From Ornithinibacillus scapharcae TW25 (GTDB lineage Bacteria; Bacillota; Bacilli; Bacillales; Amphibacillaceae), in NCBI RefSeq assembly GCF_000190475.1, contig NZ_AEWH01000038.1:1-58378 (forward strand): DNA of 58,378 bases, in the 5' to 3' direction. This document shows positions 45,379 to 54,593 of this stretch, one piece after another. The stretch's first letter is position 1; the number at the start of each line of letters is the position of its first letter. The position numbers and the translations under genes are program-made. Under the pieces are notes generated by a model. That model did no database searches, was not told the DNA's origin, and saw only the letters and a program-made list of their open reading frames with translations.

Positions 45379-46533
45379 ATGAAAAAAAGTCAACATGAAC
45401 CCCTTCAATATTCTTCAAAAATGCCAAAGACAGGCTTTTACTTAAATTTGGTACTTGCAGTGATATTTGGCTTGTTAACATTGGCACTAGCTATAGCAAC
45501 GATATACTGGTATATACTTGGAGGGGATTTTTTAATACCAGCTATCTTTTGTACGTTTGTCGTTATTGTGCTGGTGAGCATACCGTGGGTCAGTGTTGCA
45601 ACAATTAATCGATATGTAAATCATGTAAGTGAGTTTGTGCTCCATGAGAATGGAATTGCTATCAAGCATATTCACAAAACTAAGAATAAGGTAGAAGAGA
45701 AACATATTGGTTTCGACGAGATGAACAAGGTATTAATTGGTAATTTGAGAGGTAAATATTTAAACTTACATAAAACTAGCTTTGATATATTAGGTGTATT
45801 ACTCATCATTATGCATCAAGACGGTAACTTTTATCAACGGTTGTATGATGCGGAAGAATTGGAGGATTGGTTGTTAAGACTAAAGGATAAGGGTATTCCA
45901 ATATATTATACAGAATATGACTTAACTATCGCATATGATAGCACGGCTTCTTATGATGTTGACTTTAATCAGATTGAAGGAATTCCATGGGATGGTGAAA
46001 GGTTGCCAGTACCTATTCCCCTGACAATGAACCAAACCTCGAAGCCTTATATCATTTGGAAAGATGAAAAGGTTGAACAGTTAAAAGAAAAGGATCAACG
46101 GAGACGAACAAAGCGAGCAGAGTTTTTAGTCATTATCATGTTATTTTTATATGCACTTTTTGCTGGAGCAGTAATCATGCCGAGTGTACCGTTGTTAGAA
46201 GATAATACGTTTGAATTCGAAGAAAAAATACTACTTGGTGTCGTGTTAGTAAATATGGTAATTCCGTTTCTGTTTGTATATTGGCGAAAATATACAAAGT
46301 GGTATATGCCAATAGTATACGTACTAGTTGGTTCTATAGGGAATTGCCTATCATTATTTTTGTTTTCGGAAATACCGGACTTATATGAGGCAGCGATAAT
46401 AGTTAACTTGTTTACATTAATAATAGGCTGGTATCCAATATTGCTTATCGTTAAAATCTGTAAGGCTATATATAAACTCTTTAATCCTAATCCAAGGATG
46501 AATATAAGAGATCCTAGATACTTTTTAATATAG
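45379..46533 (+). CDS. Membrane protein, unknown
   Basis: 384 aa. Two N-terminal helices (residues 19-42 and 50-72), a cytoplasmic PH-like beta domain (about 85-190; HVSEFVLHENGIAIKHIHKT), a linker, and four to five C-terminal helices. AAAGGATGATCCA before ATG 45379. Own terminator. No family recognised. Confidence 0.7.
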   Translation: MKKSQHEPLQYSSKMPKTGFYLNLVLAVIFGLLTLALAIATIYWYILGGDFLIPAIFCTFVVIVLVSIPWVSVATINRYVNHVSEFVLHENGIAIKHIHKTKNKVEEKHIGFDEMNKVLIGNLRGKYLNLHKTSFDILGVLLIIMHQDGNFYQRLYDAEELEDWLLRLKDKGIPIYYTEYDLTIAYDSTASYDVDFNQIEGIPWDGERLPVPIPLTMNQTSKPYIIWKDEKVEQLKEKDQRRRTKRAEFLVIIMLFLYALFAGAVIMPSVPLLEDNTFEFEEKILLGVVLVNMVIPFLFVYWRKYTKWYMPIVYVLVGSIGNCLSLFLFSEIPDLYEAAIIVNLFTLIIGWYPILLIVKICKAIYKLFNPNPRMNIRDPRYFLI

Positions 46534-46539
46534 AATAAT

Positions 46540-46579
46540 AGAAAGATGAGATCTATTTCAGGTAGGATCTCGTCTTTCT
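46540..46579. terminator. Bidirectional terminator
   Basis: AGAAAGATGAGATC pairs with GATCTCGTCTTTCT (one wobble) around a 12-nt loop; convergent genes on both sides. Confidence 0.85.
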
Positions 46580-46596
46580 ATTTAGCCATCTACTAA

Positions 46597-47766
46597 TCAG
46601 TTAACTCTAGCTTTCAACCCAGTATCCAATCTGCGATAAATCATCGCAATCACCATCGCTGGCAAGCTACATACTACCATCCCAATAAAGGCGAACCTTG
46701 GTTCAATCTCGTATAAATAGCCACCCAGTACTGTAAACACCCCTGTACTCCAGCTCATCGCAAAGGCAGAGTACATGCCTTGTGCTCTGGAGATATAAGC
46801 TAGTGGTATATGAGCCGTTAAATACTTCATAAACGCATAATGTGCCATAGCGAATGAAAAAGCATGTAGGACCTGTGCGATACAGAAAACAATGACATTC
46901 GGAAAGGCAAATACTAATATCCAACGTACGGTAGAACCAAGAGCAGATAGCGTTAGTAAACTACCAGTTGAGAACCTATTAAAGCTCTTATCTGCAATGA
47001 AAAAGAATGCGATTTCCGCAAGTACCGCAATATTAAGGATTACCCCAATAAGGTGTATAGGTGCTTCGATATCCTGTAAAAAAATATAGCCATAATTATA
47101 ATATGTGGCATGTGCCGCTTGGAGTAAAACAACAATAATAAGTACTAACGGAAAGTGTTTCATCTTAAACAGCTTTACCATACTTACTTTTTCCGTGTCA
47201 TCTACTTCCGGTTTCTTCGATAAAATATCAGGTGCATTCAAGAAATTGAGGCCAACTAAAGCAATTATCCCAATTAAAAATGCCCAAAGAATGACTTCAT
47301 CGCCAAACTCTCCGGTAAAGATAGTGATGACAAATCCAATAGAAACAAATCCAATGGACCCCCATTGACGGCTTCTGCCGTAATGTTTTAATTGGTTGTT
47401 TTGCATCAAAACACTTGCCGCACTATCTAAAGCAGGCATTAACGTCGGGTAAAAGATGTGTACAATAATCGTAATAACGAGTAAACCGGCAAAGGAATTG
47501 ATTGGAATATAGCAAAGAATAGCTATTAAAGTACTGATTCCAGCCACATTTAAAAGACTTTTACTACTAAATTTCTCCGATAAATATGGAAATGCAAATA
47601 AGGTGGAAAGACCTCTTGCGACTAATCCTAAACTCATAATTAGACTAGCCTCTGGTACGGTAACCCCTTTTGCATAGACAAGCCAACCAGACCAGTAAGG
47701 TAGAAAAATCCCCCACGTTAGAAAGAAACTAAAAAATCGTGTGCCCATCCATCTTTGTGTATTCAT
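46597..47766 (-). CDS. MFS transporter (HcaT/nucleoside-type)
   Basis: 389 aa, about 12 helices. N-terminal FFLTWGIFLPYWSGWLVYAK, then GLVARGLSTLFAFPYLSEKF as the loop-2 region; GRSRQWGSIGFVSIGFVITI matches the MFS_1-like (3-phenylpropionate transporter HcaT) subgroup. ATG 47766 after GAGGAGG. Divergent from a Crp/Fnr regulator 81 bases away, the likely controller. Substrate unknown. Confidence 0.85.
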   Translation of the reverse strand: MNTQRWMGTRFFSFFLTWGIFLPYWSGWLVYAKGVTVPEASLIMSLGLVARGLSTLFAFPYLSEKFSSKSLLNVAGISTLIAILCYIPINSFAGLLVITIIVHIFYPTLMPALDSAASVLMQNNQLKHYGRSRQWGSIGFVSIGFVITIFTGEFGDEVILWAFLIGIIALVGLNFLNAPDILSKKPEVDDTEKVSMVKLFKMKHFPLVLIIVVLLQAAHATYYNYGYIFLQDIEAPIHLIGVILNIAVLAEIAFFFIADKSFNRFSTGSLLTLSALGSTVRWILVFAFPNVIVFCIAQVLHAFSFAMAHYAFMKYLTAHIPLAYISRAQGMYSAFAMSWSTGVFTVLGGYLYEIEPRFAFIGMVVCSLPAMVIAMIYRRLDTGLKARVN

Positions 47767-47847
47767 ACGTATCCTCCTCAATGATTGCATGATATCATGG
47801 AAATAAGGATAAATAATATGAGAAATCTCCTATTTTTGAGGTGGAAG

Positions 47848-48519
47848 ATGGAAATTTATAAAGGTGAGAAGAAGCGGCTATATTTAGAAGAACACTCTAT
47901 TGCCCATCTATTCTCTTTTTCGATTGACGAATACACGGAGATTCGTGAATATAAGCGGGACGAGTGGATCATTCAAGAAGGAATGAGGCCAGATTTTCTA
48001 TTTTACATGATCGAAGGAAAAGCGAAAATATATGTAACCCATCAAAATGGAAAAGTATCATTAATCAACTTTATCAATGCGAAGGAATTCATTGGTGAGA
48101 TGGAGTTATTAAATGAAATATATTATACAAAGGGAATTCAAGCAACCACCAAGACAATTTGTTTTGCTCTACCATTTAATCGTTATCGTGAAAAGTTACT
48201 GGAGGATACAAAGTTTCTTCGTGAATTAACAAGGTTTTTAAGTGTCAAAGCAACGACGATAGCGGCGAAATATTCCCAAAGTCTTGCCTTTCCCCTTGAA
48301 AATCGGCTAGCAGACTTTATCTTGCAGACTGCTGATGAAGGGATTTATAAAGAGAAACACGTAACGGTGTGTGATTATTTAGGGGTATCCTACCGTCACC
48401 TATTGCATGTGTTAACCCAGTTTTGTGAAAAAAGTTACTTGCAAAAGGAAGGGCGGAATTATCACATTAAACAATACGAGTCATTGTCTGAGCTCGCTAA
48501 AGTGATGAATAATAAATAG
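47848..48519 (+). CDS. Crp/Fnr-family regulator (YeiL-like)
   Basis: 223 aa. cNMP-binding fold at about 30-130 (GMRPDFLFYMIEGKAKIYVT; GEMELLNEIYYTKGIQATTK) and a C-terminal helix-turn-helix (VTVCDYLGVSYRHLLHVLTQ). The Arg of the cAMP phosphate cassette is not obvious, so the ligand is uncertain. GAGG 6 bases before ATG 47848; earlier in-frame starts lack a ribosome site. Resembles YeiL; divergent from the MFS gene. Confidence 0.87.
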   Translation: MEIYKGEKKRLYLEEHSIAHLFSFSIDEYTEIREYKRDEWIIQEGMRPDFLFYMIEGKAKIYVTHQNGKVSLINFINAKEFIGEMELLNEIYYTKGIQATTKTICFALPFNRYREKLLEDTKFLRELTRFLSVKATTIAAKYSQSLAFPLENRLADFILQTADEGIYKEKHVTVCDYLGVSYRHLLHVLTQFCEKSYLQKEGRNYHIKQYESLSELAKVMNNK

Positions 48520-48640
48520 AGATTAGTTAGGATGAAGGGAAAAGTAACAAGACCATTTAGTGAGCTTAAGTATTATTCACCTTGGAGTTAACTCCTCTTT
48601 TTAACGCTAGGAACAAAACTTTTCTCTTTTAGTAAAATAG

Positions 48641-48675
48641 AAAAACCGGGTTATTATCTATATAACCCGGTTTTT
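48641..48675. terminator. Bidirectional terminator
   Basis: AAAAACCGGGTTAT pairs perfectly with ATAACCCGGTTTTT; convergent genes on both sides. Confidence 0.92.
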
Positions 48676-48677
48676 AT

Positions 48678-49361
48678 TCAATTGGCTGAAGAAGCTCTCT
48701 TTTGGTTCCTAAAATAAGCAACTGCCAGTAATAGTACTGTTACAATAATGCTGAAAATATAGGTAATAATGCCTTCTTTAATATGAAACCACTCCATTAT
48801 TTTTTCATCACCAATAATCATGTTACCGGCAGTCCAAGCCAAAATTCCCGAGCCAATGTACGCGATCCAAGGATATTTTTCCATGAATTTAACAATGATT
48901 TTTGACCCAAATATCATAATAGGAATACTAATCAGTACTCCTAAAGCAAGTATTAAAATATTACCTTTGGAAGCACCCGCAACGGCAACGACATTATCTA
49001 AGCTCATGACGGCATCCGCAGCTATAATTGTTCCGACTGCACCAGCAATAGAGTCCTTTGCCTCAACAGAATTTTCCTCCTGGCCATTATTGACTAGTAC
49101 ATGATAGGCAATATATAAAAGGAGTAGACCTCCAAAAAAATGGACAAGTGGAATATTTAATAGTAATGCAATAACTACCGCAAATACAATCCTCAAAACG
49201 ATAGCAAAGCCTGTCCCTAAATATATTGCTTTATTACGATTATGTTCAGGTAATCTTCTAGTAGCCATTGCAATAACCACCGCATTATCTCCAGATAATA
49301 CTAAATCAATTGCGACAACGGTTAGTAGTGTAAGTATGGTCTCAGCTGCAAAAATATCCAA
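48678..49361 (-). CDS. TerC-family membrane protein (YjbE-like)
   Basis: 227 aa, seven helices. Family motifs with the paired Asp residues: VAIDLVLSGDNAVVIAMATR near the N-terminus and AADAVMSLDNVVAVAGASKG in the middle, which bind metal. Members export Mn2+ or help metallate exported proteins. TTG start 49361 with AAGGAA upstream. No manganese riboswitch was noticed in the short upstream region. Confidence 0.9.
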   Translation of the reverse strand: MDIFAAETILTLLTVVAIDLVLSGDNAVVIAMATRRLPEHNRNKAIYLGTGFAIVLRIVFAVVIALLLNIPLVHFFGGLLLLYIAYHVLVNNGQEENSVEAKDSIAGAVGTIIAADAVMSLDNVVAVAGASKGNILILALGVLISIPIMIFGSKIIVKFMEKYPWIAYIGSGILAWTAGNMIIGDEKIMEWFHIKEGIITYIFSIIVTVLLLAVAYFRNQKRASSAN

Positions 49362-49586
49362 ATTTAATTCCTTCTTTGTTCATATTTTTTAAAGATGACA
49401 GTATTTAGTATACCTCTTTTTTGCTTTTCCTCAATTAGTTGGGACAGGAGTGTTGTTTATGGCTTGGTTTGAATTGCATACAGTAGTATCACCCTTTTAA
49501 AAGGTGTTATGGTAAAATTGACCTATAAGTGTTTATGCAAAATTTTGGAAGGTGAATTATTAATTTCCATTAAAGGGTGAGTATGC

Positions 49587-50555
49587 TTGCAAACTAAAAG
49601 AAATAAACTACTAGTAGCGTTATGTTTAGGTTTTTTAATACTGCTTGGTTTTGGTATTTTTATCCTAATACATGATAAAGAAGAAGAATTCACATACAGT
49701 AATATAAGTATTCCTAGTATGATGGAAATCGGAGATACCTATACCATAAGCTATGATTCCCAATCCTCGAAAATATTCAATAAATCAAATCCTCCAGTTG
49801 AATTTTGGATAGAAGAGGGGAACGATATTGTGACCCTTTCAGAGAACAGAGAGCTTTCGGCTACAGCATCCGGATTAGTTGTCTTAGGAATAAAAGCTCC
49901 CATTACATATAATTCAGGAGAAGATAATATTTTCTCAGTCGTAAACTTTATACCGATATTTGTCAATCAAAATACTAATCTAGATAAAATCTTCAATAAC
50001 CAACATAATGGTAGCGAGTTTCAACATATTAAATTCGATAAACATGTTGAAGAAATTATCGATTCTTATGAAGAAAAATATGGTTATAGCATAACGGAAT
50101 CGACTGCACTAAGTTACGGAGCTCAATATAGCGATTATGAACCATTAGGAGCTTATATAGAAATATTTGATGAAAAGTTCGGTCCTGACCAAGATGACAG
50201 ATTAGAAGAACAAATTAATTTTGGTTTCAAAGAGGAATTCTTCGGCTCGGACTTTCCAGGTTTTGAACCCTACCTAACGATTTTTAAGGATAATACAGTA
50301 GTCTATAATTATGATGATACCGATATTTATGTCGATGTAAGTAATATTAAAGATTTTACGATAGAAGACGGACAGGCGAAAATATACATCGAAAGTCACA
50401 GTCATACGAACGAGACTTGGAATCAAGGTGCAAGTGATGATGAAATTGTTTGGCTAAGGGGACTTGAAGACTGTTATTCCAATTATTATTTTGAACTAAA
50501 TCAGGTCGGGGTTGTGGAGCACGCTGAAGATCTCGAAAATGATTTTTGTGAATGA
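49587..50555 (+). CDS. Membrane-anchored extracellular protein, unknown
   Basis: 322 aa. N-terminal anchor (LLVALCLGFLILLGFGIFIL), then a beta-rich extracellular region reminiscent of Big-type domains (SMMEIGDTYTISYDSQSSKI; SATASGLVVLGIKAPITYNS) and an acidic C-terminal half with two Cys (LEDCYSNYYFEL ... FCE) that may form a disulfide. TTG start 49587 after GGGTGAG. Monocistronic with a terminator. Not recognised. Confidence 0.65.
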   Translation: MQTKRNKLLVALCLGFLILLGFGIFILIHDKEEEFTYSNISIPSMMEIGDTYTISYDSQSSKIFNKSNPPVEFWIEEGNDIVTLSENRELSATASGLVVLGIKAPITYNSGEDNIFSVVNFIPIFVNQNTNLDKIFNNQHNGSEFQHIKFDKHVEEIIDSYEEKYGYSITESTALSYGAQYSDYEPLGAYIEIFDEKFGPDQDDRLEEQINFGFKEEFFGSDFPGFEPYLTIFKDNTVVYNYDDTDIYVDVSNIKDFTIEDGQAKIYIESHSHTNETWNQGASDDEIVWLRGLEDCYSNYYFELNQVGVVEHAEDLENDFCE

Positions 50556-50613
50556 CGTTAATCAAGCCTAATGAAAAGGCACCTATTGATGGGAAAAACT
50601 TAGAATTATATAT

Positions 50614-50648
50614 ACAGCACCTTCGATTTATTAGAGGGTGCTGTTTTG
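50614..50648 (+). terminator. Rho-independent terminator
   Basis: ACAGCACC-TC pairs with GA-GGTGCTGT around a 9-nt loop, followed by TTTGTT. Confidence 0.85.
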
Positions 50649-50721
50649 TTATTTCTTGAATAAAACTTGCAAACAAATTAGACCGTCTTCCATTTAAAGA
50701 AATTTTTTCCACAAAATATTA

Positions 50722-50755
50722 TTGACACTCTGATATTATACGTCATATAATATCA
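50722..50755 (+). promoter_or_regulatory. PadR operon promoter with embedded operator
   Basis: TTGACA (50722-50727) and TATAAT (50746-50751) are 18 bp apart. A perfect dyad TGATATTATA-CGTCA-TATAATATCA (50731-50755) covers the spacer and the -10 box, and a second imperfect dyad (AATATTATA/TATAGTATT, 50764-50787) follows. This fits PadR autorepression. Confidence 0.8.
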
Positions 50756-50811
50756 CCAGAAACAATATTATATAACGTATAGTATTATAAATTAAATATG
50801 GAGGTGTTCCA

Positions 50812-51132
50812 ATGTCATTCCAGCTGGGTTCCTCATTACTTGATGCATGTGTCCTTGCCGTGTTGGCAAGAGAGGATGCGTATGGCTACTCCTTGACTCA
50901 GCAGGTACGTGAGATTATGGATATATCGGAATCGACACTTTACCCTGTCCTACGTAGATTGCAGAAGCAAGATTACTTGACCACATATGATCAGCCATTC
51001 CAGGGTAGAAATCGCAGATATTACCGTATTACGGATAGTGGTATTGAAAGGTATAAGGAGCTGCTTCAAGAGTGGGTCGACTATAAGCAAAGAATTGATT
51101 CTGTTTTATTAGGGGGTAAAAATAGTGAGTAA
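50812..51132 (+). CDS. PadR-family repressor
   Basis: 106 aa winged-helix protein: LDACVLAVLAREDAYGYSLT, SESTLYPVLRRLQKQDYLTT (recognition helix) and GRNRRYYRITDSGIERYKEL (wing). GGAGG ribosome site. It overlaps the DUF1700 gene by 8 bases, so the three genes form one coupled operon, self-controlled through the dyad over its promoter. Confidence 0.93.
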   Translation: MSFQLGSSLLDACVLAVLAREDAYGYSLTQQVREIMDISESTLYPVLRRLQKQDYLTTYDQPFQGRNRRYYRITDSGIERYKELLQEWVDYKQRIDSVLLGGKNSE

Positions 51133-51724
51133 GGATGAATATCTAAGGAAGCTTCGATTGAAAATCAAAAAACTACCAAAACAAGAAATAGATGAGGCTA
51201 TTCTTTATTATCAGGAGTATTTTGAAGAAGCAGGCGAAGAAAGTACAGATGTTGTTATTGCAAGGTTAGGTTCCCCGTCCCATGTTGCATCACAGATTTT
51301 AGCGGACTATGCGGTGAAAGATTTGGATACGGATAATAGTCCAACGAAAAAAAGCTTTTCTGCAGTTTGGTTCATCATACTGGCAATTCTAGCTTCACCT
51401 ATTGCGTTGCCATTGCTGGCTGTGGTTGTTCTTTTTGCACTTTCCTTAATCTTGGTATGTGGAATGACTATTCTTACACTTTTTATTTTTGTCATTGGTT
51501 TACCAATTTCGGGATTTGTCAGTACGGTATCCGGATTTGCAGTAATCTTTCAACATTGGCAGACGGCAATATTCTTTATTGGCATAGGTCTAGTTGTATT
51601 TGGTATTGGGATGCTACTATATTCCCCAATTGTATATTTCTCCAAAAAGGTTAGCACTGGTGTAGTGAGATTATTAAAAAGGCTGGTTGATAAAATCACA
51701 AACAGACGCAAGGAGGGGAAATAA
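51125..51724 (+). CDS. DUF1700 (HAAS) membrane protein
   Basis: 199 aa. N-terminal helical HAAS-type domain (EYLRKLRLKIKKLPKQEIDE, then YYQEYFEEAG) and three to four membrane helices. Typical partner of PadR and DUF4097 proteins in Firmicutes, thought to act in envelope stress sensing. GTG start 51125. The next gene starts right after its stop. Confidence 0.9.
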   Translation: MSKDEYLRKLRLKIKKLPKQEIDEAILYYQEYFEEAGEESTDVVIARLGSPSHVASQILADYAVKDLDTDNSPTKKSFSAVWFIILAILASPIALPLLAVVVLFALSLILVCGMTILTLFIFVIGLPISGFVSTVSGFAVIFQHWQTAIFFIGIGLVVFGIGMLLYSPIVYFSKKVSTGVVRLLKRLVDKITNRRKEGK

Positions 51725-52696
51725 GTGAAACAAGGGAAAAATAAAGTGAAAGTAATTGGTAGTGGATTAATTGTAGTTGGCATCCTTCTTGCAGTAATTG
51801 GCCTTTTGACGGGAGCTAAGTTTTCAATTATTAATACTGGCGATGGACTTAAGGCAGTGGGGGAAAGTGACCGTTTACAAGAAGAATTTATATTAGAAGA
51901 ATATAAGAATCTTGACGTAGATCTTGCAGATGCAGATATAGAGATTATTCCCTCAAATGAATTCAGATTAGAGATTGAACGATTGGATGGTATAGAGATT
52001 AGCCATAAAGTTGAAAATGAAGTACTGAAAATTAGCGATGAAAAATCCGCCAATACGTGGTTCGGTTTTTCCATGAATCTATCTGGATTCACTGATAAAA
52101 CAAACATTAAAATTTATGTTCCAGTGGATGCTGAATTAGAAGATGCCAAGATATCCAGTAAATTTGGTGATATTCATATAGATGGAATATCAGTAGATCA
52201 ATGGGTGATTCAAGCTACAGATGGCGATGTAGCGATATATGATATTAACTCAAATGGATTAACGATTGAGAACAGGTTTGGCGATGTCACAGCCTCAGAT
52301 GTGAAGACACATGATTTCATGATAGAAATGACGGATGGATCTAATGAGTTTAAGTCTATTGATGCTGTAAATACCAACATAAAAATCGAATTTGGTGATA
52401 CTTACTTTGAAAATTTCACCAGTCAAGGGGCTAAAATAGAGAGCACGGATGGAGATATAGAAATTAATGGCGTACTCTTTGGTGAAACCATGATTGAAAG
52501 TAAATTTGGAAGTGTCTATTTGGATTTAGCGAATAAAGAATCAGAGTTGAGTTATACGATTAAATCAAGCTTTGGTGACGTCTATGTGAATGATAAAGAA
52601 TTAGGAGTGAAAGCATCCCATTCTGCCAAAACGGATAATAAGATGGAAATCAGCACTTCAGATGGTGATGTAGAAGTTACGTTTAACGAAGAATAG
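51725..52696 (+). CDS. DUF4097 beta-helix protein
   Basis: 323 aa. N-terminal membrane helix (VIGSGLIVVGILLAVIGLLT) then a repetitive beta-helix of the DUF4097 (adhesin-like) family: KFGDIHIDG, RFGDVTASD, EFGDTYFEN, KFGSVYLD, SFGDVYVND recur about every 40 residues, alternating with TDGD-type turns. LiaG-like proteins have this form. GTG start directly at the preceding stop. Last gene of the PadR operon, ended by a terminator. Confidence 0.9.
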   Translation: MKQGKNKVKVIGSGLIVVGILLAVIGLLTGAKFSIINTGDGLKAVGESDRLQEEFILEEYKNLDVDLADADIEIIPSNEFRLEIERLDGIEISHKVENEVLKISDEKSANTWFGFSMNLSGFTDKTNIKIYVPVDAELEDAKISSKFGDIHIDGISVDQWVIQATDGDVAIYDINSNGLTIENRFGDVTASDVKTHDFMIEMTDGSNEFKSIDAVNTNIKIEFGDTYFENFTSQGAKIESTDGDIEINGVLFGETMIESKFGSVYLDLANKESELSYTIKSSFGDVYVNDKELGVKASHSAKTDNKMEISTSDGDVEVTFNEE

Positions 52697-52726
52697 AAAT
52701 AATTATAATTAGCATAAAAGAGATTT

Positions 52727-52770
52727 ACTCTCCAAAGGTAGATAGAATTCTGATACCTTTGGGGAGTTTT
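52727..52770 (+). terminator. Terminator of the PadR operon
   Basis: ACTC-CCAAAGGTA pairs with TACCTTTGG-GAGT around a 13-nt loop, followed by TTTTATTTTT. Confidence 0.88.
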
Positions 52771-52878
52771 ATTTTTGGTAAAGTAGCATTAGTAAAGCAA
52801 AGTCTGCTAATGTTAGCACAACAACTATCAAAATAATAACCTGAATATAGCCTATTATTTTAGTAAGGAGTGAGGCAG

Positions 52879-53955
52879 ATGAATGAATATATACAATTAA
52901 TGATTGATTGGATGGAGGATAGGTTAAAAGTAGAGTTCTCGCTAGATGATTTGGCTCGTTATATGGGATATTCACCTTATTATTGTTCTTTTAAATTTCA
53001 TCAAGTTACAGGTATTAGTATTAGGCGCTATATTCTTCTTAGAAGATTGTATTTATCTACGGAAGATCTAGCAAATAATCGAAAGATCATCGATATTGCC
53101 TTTGATTATAATTATTCATCTCAGGAAGCTTACAGTAGGGCTTTCAAAGCAGTTTTTGGTATTAATCCAAAGGAATTCCAAGTAAATCAGATGCCTGTTC
53201 AATCATTTGCTAAGCTCCAAATCTATTATGGTAAGGATGATTGTAGAATGAATATATCGAGGGAAGTTGAGGTTGAACGTTTAAAGAGTAGGAAGAGTGA
53301 ACTATTTGACTATAACGTACTGAACATATTAAACGGCCAACTCATGTATGAGGAATTTAAAAGTAAGAAGCTTATGGGGAATTCGGATTATGCGCCATTT
53401 AATGAAGCAATGTGCATTAATGCGACTACGACTTCAATATTCGACCAAGACTTTATTCAAACAAGAGCAGCAGGACATGGTGAGTCAGAGGACAATTACC
53501 GATCTAAGGTAATAAAACCCTTCAATAACCTGTTCCATAAAAACTATGATTATATTGTATTATGGTTTGGGGAAGATATGTTTTGTCAGATGAACCTTCT
53601 AACTATTCTAGCCTATCTTGAGCAGTCTCAATATAAAGGTAAAGTATTTTTCAATAGCTTTAGAGAGGACGAGTTTAAAGTTAGCCAAACGGAGCTTACT
53701 TTGGGTAGCTATTATTCCGTTTATGAAGAAGTATTGGTCCATCACATGAAACCAAAAAATGAACTTCCTCCAGTCATGTACCAAGCTATAGAGTTATACT
53801 TAGAAATGCAGAAAGAAACTAATATTGTAACAAAATTTATTGAGAAAAATAAACAGTTACCTACACCTGAATTGCTTAAGCGGCTATTCGAAGTTTTCCC
53901 AACAGTAGGATATGGAGATTCACAATATATAGAGCTGATTAATAAAGTAAAGTGA
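52879..53955 (+). CDS. AraC-type regulator fused to a DUF1835-like domain
   Basis: 358 aa. AraC/XylS double HTH at the N-terminus (residues 1-105): EFSLDDLARYMGYSPYYCSF and IDIAFDYNYSSQEAYSRAFK, FGINPKEF. The C-terminal 190 residues (from about 170) resemble DUF1835: YDYIVLWFGEDMFCQMNLLT, ILAYLEQSQYKGKVFFNSF, then a helical DUF3658-like end. ATG 52879 has AAGGAG 8 bases upstream. The domain order, DNA binding first and DUF1835-like second, is not one I associate with standard AraC regulators. Monocistronic. Confidence 0.8.
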   Translation: MNEYIQLMIDWMEDRLKVEFSLDDLARYMGYSPYYCSFKFHQVTGISIRRYILLRRLYLSTEDLANNRKIIDIAFDYNYSSQEAYSRAFKAVFGINPKEFQVNQMPVQSFAKLQIYYGKDDCRMNISREVEVERLKSRKSELFDYNVLNILNGQLMYEEFKSKKLMGNSDYAPFNEAMCINATTTSIFDQDFIQTRAAGHGESEDNYRSKVIKPFNNLFHKNYDYIVLWFGEDMFCQMNLLTILAYLEQSQYKGKVFFNSFREDEFKVSQTELTLGSYYSVYEEVLVHHMKPKNELPPVMYQAIELYLEMQKETNIVTKFIEKNKQLPTPELLKRLFEVFPTVGYGDSQYIELINKVK

Positions 53956-54078
53956 ATAAAATTGATAGGCAGTATTAATTAATGGGGATTTTAAAAGGAT
54001 TAAAGCATAAAGAGATAGCTTATCTTTTGATTAAGCTATGTAAATGGGGTTTTCTAATCTGGATTCCCTGCAAAGAAA

Positions 54079-54111
54079 AAGCACTCTCCAGTTAGTTGGA
54101 GGGTGCTTGTT
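54079..54111. terminator. Bidirectional terminator
   Basis: AGCAC-CTCCA pairs with TGGAG-GTGCT around a 6-nt loop; AAAAA before and TTGTTA after. Convergent genes meet here. Confidence 0.8.
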
Positions 54112-54115
54112 AAGA

Positions 54116-54580
54116 TTAATACTCCCCTTTAATGACAAAGAATGATCCTCGTATAGTTCCGGCTAATTTAGACTTCTGCCTAGCAAATTTAAACTTACCC
54201 TCTAGCTCTTTTGGGACTTCCATTCCTTCAGAAAGCTTAAAACCAACAGCGCGCTTCTTAGGGTTGTCAACCGTATACAACACATTAACTTCAAGTCCAT
54301 CCTCATAAAAAATGTAGGCCCATCTGATGTTTTCAACTTGAAACTTCGACGTTTCTAAAGGTTTAGCAGCAAACTCAAGATCACGTTCTTCCTTTAATAT
54401 TCGGTTCACATATTCTAATGTCTCCTGACTTTCACTAGCTGGTACTACCGTAAATTCATGTTTGTATTTATTCATAAAGTATCTCGCTTCATTAGCCCGC
54501 AACCCGGCTAGCGCATCTGCCACAGGTGATGACTCTAACCCTATTGTAGATACATTTTTAAAATCAACAATATATGACAT
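54116..54580 (-). CDS. Conserved protein downstream of GyrI-like gene
   Basis: 154 aa soluble alpha/beta protein: IVDFKNVSTIGLESSPVADA at the N-terminus, GLRANEARYFMNKYKHEFTV, and a basic end (LAGTIRGSFFVIKGEY). ATG 54580 after GGAGG (7 bases). It follows the GyrI-like gene by 13 bases and is surely cotranscribed. I do not recognise a family name. Confidence 0.75.
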   Translation of the reverse strand: MSYIVDFKNVSTIGLESSPVADALAGLRANEARYFMNKYKHEFTVVPASESQETLEYVNRILKEERDLEFAAKPLETSKFQVENIRWAYIFYEDGLEVNVLYTVDNPKKRAVGFKLSEGMEVPKELEGKFKFARQKSKLAGTIRGSFFVIKGEY

Positions 54581-54593
54581 ATCGCTTCCTCCT

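Noticed and set aside
52769-52860. Minus-strand hydrophobic frame ending LADFALLMLLYQK
   Set aside because: Looks like a membrane helix, but no start codon with a ribosome site and it overlaps the regulator gene start; not enough support.
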